Origin: Roseitranquillus sp963709765
GTDB lineage: Bacteria; Pseudomonadota; Alphaproteobacteria; Rhodobacterales; Rhodobacteraceae
Length of the DNA: 64,000 bases
Reading direction: 5' to 3'
NCBI GenBank assembly: GCA_963709765.1
Contig: CAVPXL010000005.1
Coordinates: forward strand, 372,001-436,000
Shown piece after piece: positions 61,047 to 64,000 of the stretch. A model generated the notes under the pieces. The model had not been told where the DNA came from. It made no database searches and saw only the letters and a program-made list of their open reading frames with translations. The position numbers were made by a program, and so were the translations under genes. Within the stretch, counting starts at the first letter, position 1. Each line of letters starts with the position of its first letter.

Positions 61047-61616
61047 TCAAAAGGTGATGAGCCTGCCGGACTTAAGGCGTACGCGCAGCCCGGAACAATT
61101 CCCTTGTGGCGGAAGGATGACTTCTTGCGTGCCGTTAGGAAGCCGACCGATAACAAGAACCTCAAGTTCTTCGGATATGCAGCCTGGTGATCCCAACTGT
61201 TCCGTCAGGCGCTGAGCATCGCGATCATCCAGTGTGACCGAGCGGCTGTAAGGAGTTATTCTTTCCCAGCTTTCGACTTGAGGATTGGCAGCCCATACAA
61301 ACACCAGCAGCAGGATCGTCGCAATCGGGCCAAGGACGGTGGCGCGCCGCTTCAGTCGCTCAAAACGAAACCGCCTCCGCCCGGCCGCAAAGCGAGCCGC
61401 TATTTGTCGCCATAGTGCATGAAGCTCTCTCTTGGCTGTCTCTCCAGTGACTTCCCGAAAATATGCCTCCTCCCAAACGTATACGAATTCCTTGATTAGC
61501 TGCCGCGTTTCCTCGGCTTCCGTGTCCCTGTGGGGGACAGTGAGTATTGGTCGTGCGCTCATGATAAGAAGAGCAAGCTCCAGATCCGGCCCCAGCTTGG
61601 GGAGAACCGAATCCAT
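61047..61616 (-). CDS. Hypothetical single-pass membrane protein
   Basis: A 189-residue protein I do not recognise. Residues 1-90 are soluble and helical (TEAEETRQLIKEFVYVWEEA, ELHALWRQIAARF) with a basic stretch; residues about 92-112 are a transmembrane helix (VLGPIATILLLVFVWAANP); residues 113-189 form a small C-terminal domain with two Cys (PGCISEELEVLVIGR, GNCSGLRVR). Last gene of a three-gene minus-strand unit, 7 bases after the previous stop. It is less GC-rich than the core genome here. Confidence 0.55.
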   Translation of the reverse strand: MDSVLPKLGPDLELALLIMSARPILTVPHRDTEAEETRQLIKEFVYVWEEAYFREVTGETAKRELHALWRQIAARFAAGRRRFRFERLKRRATVLGPIATILLLVFVWAANPQVESWERITPYSRSVTLDDRDAQRLTEQLGSPGCISEELEVLVIGRLPNGTQEVILPPQGNCSGLRVRLKSGRLITF

Positions 61617-61623
61617 TTCGGCA

Positions 61624-61989
61624 TCATGAGCGTCTGAAGCTTCTCGGAAGACTCAGGTTCGGCAAGATGATGGCTTCGGTACAATGCCAAAGCAGATAGC
61701 CCAGGGAAGCGAGGCCGCATATGGCGGCCAAGCTGGCGATCAACAAGCGCGCGCCAAACTCTAAGCCGCCGAATGACGAAAGCGAAGTTCCAGCGATCAC
61801 AGCGCCAACGGTGACGATTATGCCGCCCGTAAGCGACTTCGCCGTATCGCGCAGCAGATTGGCGATTTCTTTGTCCCGATCTTCACGTTCCTTGGTTCTC
61901 TCCTCGAACGCACTCAGTGGATCGAAAGACTCTGCTGGAGACGCTCTGCCGTCCGGTGTGTCACCACCAGTCGGGCGATCCGCTGTCAT
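61624..61989 (-). CDS. Hypothetical two-helix membrane protein
   Basis: A 121-residue protein with a charged N-terminal half (FEERTKEREDRDKEIANLLR) that should be cytoplasmic and coiled, followed by two transmembrane helices (GGIIVTVGAVIAGTSL and LLIASLAAICGLASLGYLLW). Its ATG overlaps the stop of the preceding gene (ATGA), so the pair is translationally coupled. No family recognised. Confidence 0.55.
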   Translation of the reverse strand: MTADRPTGGDTPDGRASPAESFDPLSAFEERTKEREDRDKEIANLLRDTAKSLTGGIIVTVGAVIAGTSLSSFGGLEFGARLLIASLAAICGLASLGYLLWHCTEAIILPNLSLPRSFRRS

Positions 61990-62444
61990 TCTTTTGACTC
62001 TAACATACTCTGCGCGATGTATGCTGCGACATTCTTGTCTCTCTTAATGACATCTATAACTCCCTTCTTGAGAGAAGCGGCGTCGGGATCAGCAATGACA
62101 ACTTGATCCAGTGCACTCTCTAAACTCTCAGAAATACGGCCATAGTCGTGCGGCGAAATGCGGTCGAAGTCCCGTGCGCCTATTCCGCCAGAATCAATTT
62201 CCCTTCCTATTGCTTTAATCGCATCCACTGATTGCCCGAATTTTGCGCGATCGAAATCCCAAATTCGATAGAGGTCGTCGGCAGGTGGGGGCGGATTTTT
62301 CTTTACGGACTCCACTCGTACTTCGGAAACTCTTTGCGGGAAGCCAACCAGTCGTAGCGTAGCCGAAAATCCAGGCCCCACAAACTCGAATTGCCCGTTA
62401 TTTATTGGCGATACTGTGTAAGAATACTTCGCAAGGTCGGACAT
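61986..62444 (-). CDS. Hypothetical soluble protein, first gene of a three-gene cassette
   Basis: A 152-residue cytoplasmic protein. Features: SYTVSPINNGQFEFVGPGFS at the N-terminus, a proline patch (KKNPPPPADD), and a helical C-terminal half ending KRDKNVAAYIAQSMLESKE. The start at 62444 has GGAGG about 9 bases upstream; longer in-frame starts lack a ribosome site. It overlaps the next gene by ATGA. No family recognised. With its neighbours it forms a compact lower-GC accessory unit. Confidence 0.55.
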   Translation of the reverse strand: MSDLAKYSYTVSPINNGQFEFVGPGFSATLRLVGFPQRVSEVRVESVKKNPPPPADDLYRIWDFDRAKFGQSVDAIKAIGREIDSGGIGARDFDRISPHDYGRISESLESALDQVVIADPDAASLKKGVIDVIKRDKNVAAYIAQSMLESKE

Positions 62445-63319
62445 TGCTGGGGCCTCCATAAGCTCTTTTTTTGAACCAAGCGTCACAGCCAGCGAAAATC
62501 TTTGACGCAAATCAATTTCCGGCGAACCGGCCGCTCCCGCAGGTCGAGGAAGCGCCATCCCCCCCGAGCGGCGATGCTGCGTCCGGGAGCGACGACGACG
62601 ATGGAGGACACGGAAGGGCTCTGCTGAGACATCCGAGACTTCTTCTCGGATGACCGCTCCGTCGGCTTTCTTCCCATCCAGTCACGGCCCAGCATCCGTC
62701 GCTTTACAGTTCGGGCCTGGTCATCCGAGTTGTCCTGTCGGATGACGGGTTCGTCGGCGTCCGCCATCGGTTCATGGCGCAGCATCTGTCGTTCAGGGCT
62801 CACAGCCGACTTGCGGCCCGGCTGCGAAAACCACTTTCACGTTGTCTGGATGCGAGCTTTCAACGTGCAGCCATGAATTGCTTGCGCGTGCAACGAAAGC
62901 CCGGAATTCCGCCCGTTCCGACCACGGCTTTTGCCGCTGCGGCAGAGGCCGAGCGCCTCCGGCGAACATTAGGAAGGTCCGTCTTGCAAGCGCCCGGTCC
63001 ATCGGCTCGCCGCACTCAACACGATCGGCCGCCGGCATCTGCAGTGGCGCAGCCCGGGCCTGCACTCAGAGTTCGCTCCAAGGCCGCATGATTTGTGGCG
63101 GACTTCAGTCGCTTCAGCGATTACCACGCGGTCTCAAATCGATCCACGCGGGCGTGTGATGCTCCGGAGCGAGAAGCTTGGTTCCGTACAGGCTCAACGC
63201 CGTGCCGCGCGGACGGCTTCCCAAGCAATCTTGACCGAAGACTTTATCCAATCAGAGGTGTTCTTCGACCAATCTTGCCAAACCACCGTACCGCTCTGGC
63301 CATCATCGTTTCGACATCA
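62445..63319. other. Unassigned interval
   Basis: About 875 bases. Short frames on both strands are open but none shows a domain, signal peptide or consistent codon bias. Given the frame breaks on both sides, a broken gene could be hidden here. Confidence 0.4.
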
Positions 63320-63906
63320 TCAGCTTGATGCGTCGTCATCGGCGCCAGGGCGATGCGACAGGAATGCGAAAAGCAACCCGAATTCGCCAGCCGACCCGAG
63401 AATATTGTCCTCCGGGGCGAGAGCGGAAAGGGCTTCCAGAAACTCTACATGGTTGCGCGACGATGCCTTGCCGCGCACCACCTCGAAAAGGCCTCCTACC
63501 CCCTCTCCCAGGACTCCACCAAGAGCGGAAAGACCCGCGCAAGTTCGAGACGCCGAGCCTGCGGGTCACGCGCCACATTCTGGGCGATGAACTCGCCGAT
63601 GGCCCTGACACTGAGCATGCCGTCTTCATCGGCAAAGGCAACCAAACGCCGGAACTCCTCTTCGCTGAACCGCCCACTTTCAAACTTCGCCGGGTTCTCC
63701 AGCAAAATCCGACTGTCGCCGGGGTGCGCGCCTCTCGAGCCAGGGAAATCGAGGCTGAACATGCCGTCGGGCGTAGGATCATCGAAGCTGCCGGCGTCAT
63801 TTGGAAGGCAACTGTGGTTTCCCGTCGCAAAGAAGACAAGCACGCGACTGCCGAGACTTCCGCCACCCGAATCTCCCAAGGCAGCCACGTCGTCGATCTT
63901 CGCCAT
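63320..63906 (-). CDS. Hypothetical protein (one apparent frameshift)
   Basis: Read from MAKIDDVAALGDSGGGSLG, the frame runs through FSLDFPGSRGAHPGDSRILL, FESGRFSEEEFRRLVAFADE and DGMLSVRAIGEFIAQNVARD, then breaks near 63532-63536, where one base seems missing. It continues in another frame as SALGGVLGEGVGGLFEVV, SRNHVEFLEALSALAPEDNI and EFGLLFAFLSHRPGADDDAS before a stop at 63320-63322. With one base added it is 195 residues. FADEDGMLS resembles a calcium-loop sequence. I do not recognise the family. Confidence 0.45.
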
Positions 63907-64000
63907 CGGTTGGTCGAATGCCGCCGTAGATGGGCAGGGCGCCCGAGCGTACCGCCGGGCCAATGAAAGGACAGGTCGCCTTTCTGCGAGCGATCTCTGC

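Noticed and set aside
63730..63906. EF-hand call for the FADEDGMLS loop of the protein at the window end
   Set aside because: Only one short loop-like segment, without the full 12-residue spacing of acidic ligands.

Overview
The window is a 64 kb piece of a GC-rich alphaproteobacterial chromosome. It looks like a member of the Rhodobacteraceae (Roseobacter-type). Pointers to this are a class I lysyl-tRNA synthetase, a glcD-glcE-glcF glycolate oxidase operon, small proteins of the DUF1523, DUF3775, DUF1285, DUF2243 and YdcH types, a malonate (mat) locus with its own TRAP transporter, and a secreted protein with a VPLPA/PEP-CTERM-like tail. No rRNA, tRNA, CRISPR array or intact insertion sequence was seen.

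Layout. 0-5 kb: an SDR and a two-domain 2-aminobenzoyl-CoA/salicylyl-CoA hydroxylase-reductase on the minus strand, with a perfect 18-bp palindrome in front of the latter, then deoC. 5-14 kb: a two-domain aldehyde dehydrogenase probably paired with deoC, a mini-operon of merF and a GDCCVxC protein, DUF3775 and DUF1523 proteins, an alpha/beta hydrolase, a secreted repeat protein and a succinate-semialdehyde dehydrogenase. 14-18 kb: a HlyD-type adaptor coupled to a glycosyltransferase 2 with a C-terminal PilZ domain, a likely c-di-GMP-controlled exopolysaccharide synthase. 18-24 kb: Hsp20, then glcDEF translationally coupled to a trypsin-like protease. 24-31 kb: a MoxR / DUF58 / DUF4159 / membrane-protein operon. 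31-46 kb: housekeeping genes (CDF transporter, polA, lysyl-tRNA synthetase, TerB-like protein, dacB, nadD, ggt, ettA) and a tandem-repeat CTERM protein. 45.7-47.4 kb: a lower-GC islet with a DUF4238-like protein and a lectin-like protein. 47.5-52.1 kb: BrnA-like protein, cspA, an orphan ParA, a pseudo-receiver protein divergent from a Crp/Fnr regulator, an SDR and YdcH. 52.1-64 kb: broken sequence: a decayed gene, then a malonate operon (GntR regulator, TRAP DctP/Q/M, malonyl-CoA decarboxylase, malonyl-CoA synthetase) whose structural genes carry more than 20 frame breaks, a serine-recombinase remnant, and a three-gene cassette of unknown small membrane proteins.

Reading-frame integrity is the dominant oddity. 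Six conserved genes between 4 and 36 kb, including essential polA, contain single-base insertions in short G/C runs (11 in total). Removing them restores full-length proteins exactly. The malonate cluster has a much denser set of indels, mostly apparent deletions. The polA case argues for consensus error rather than gene death in the first group. For the second group, real decay cannot be excluded from sequence alone.
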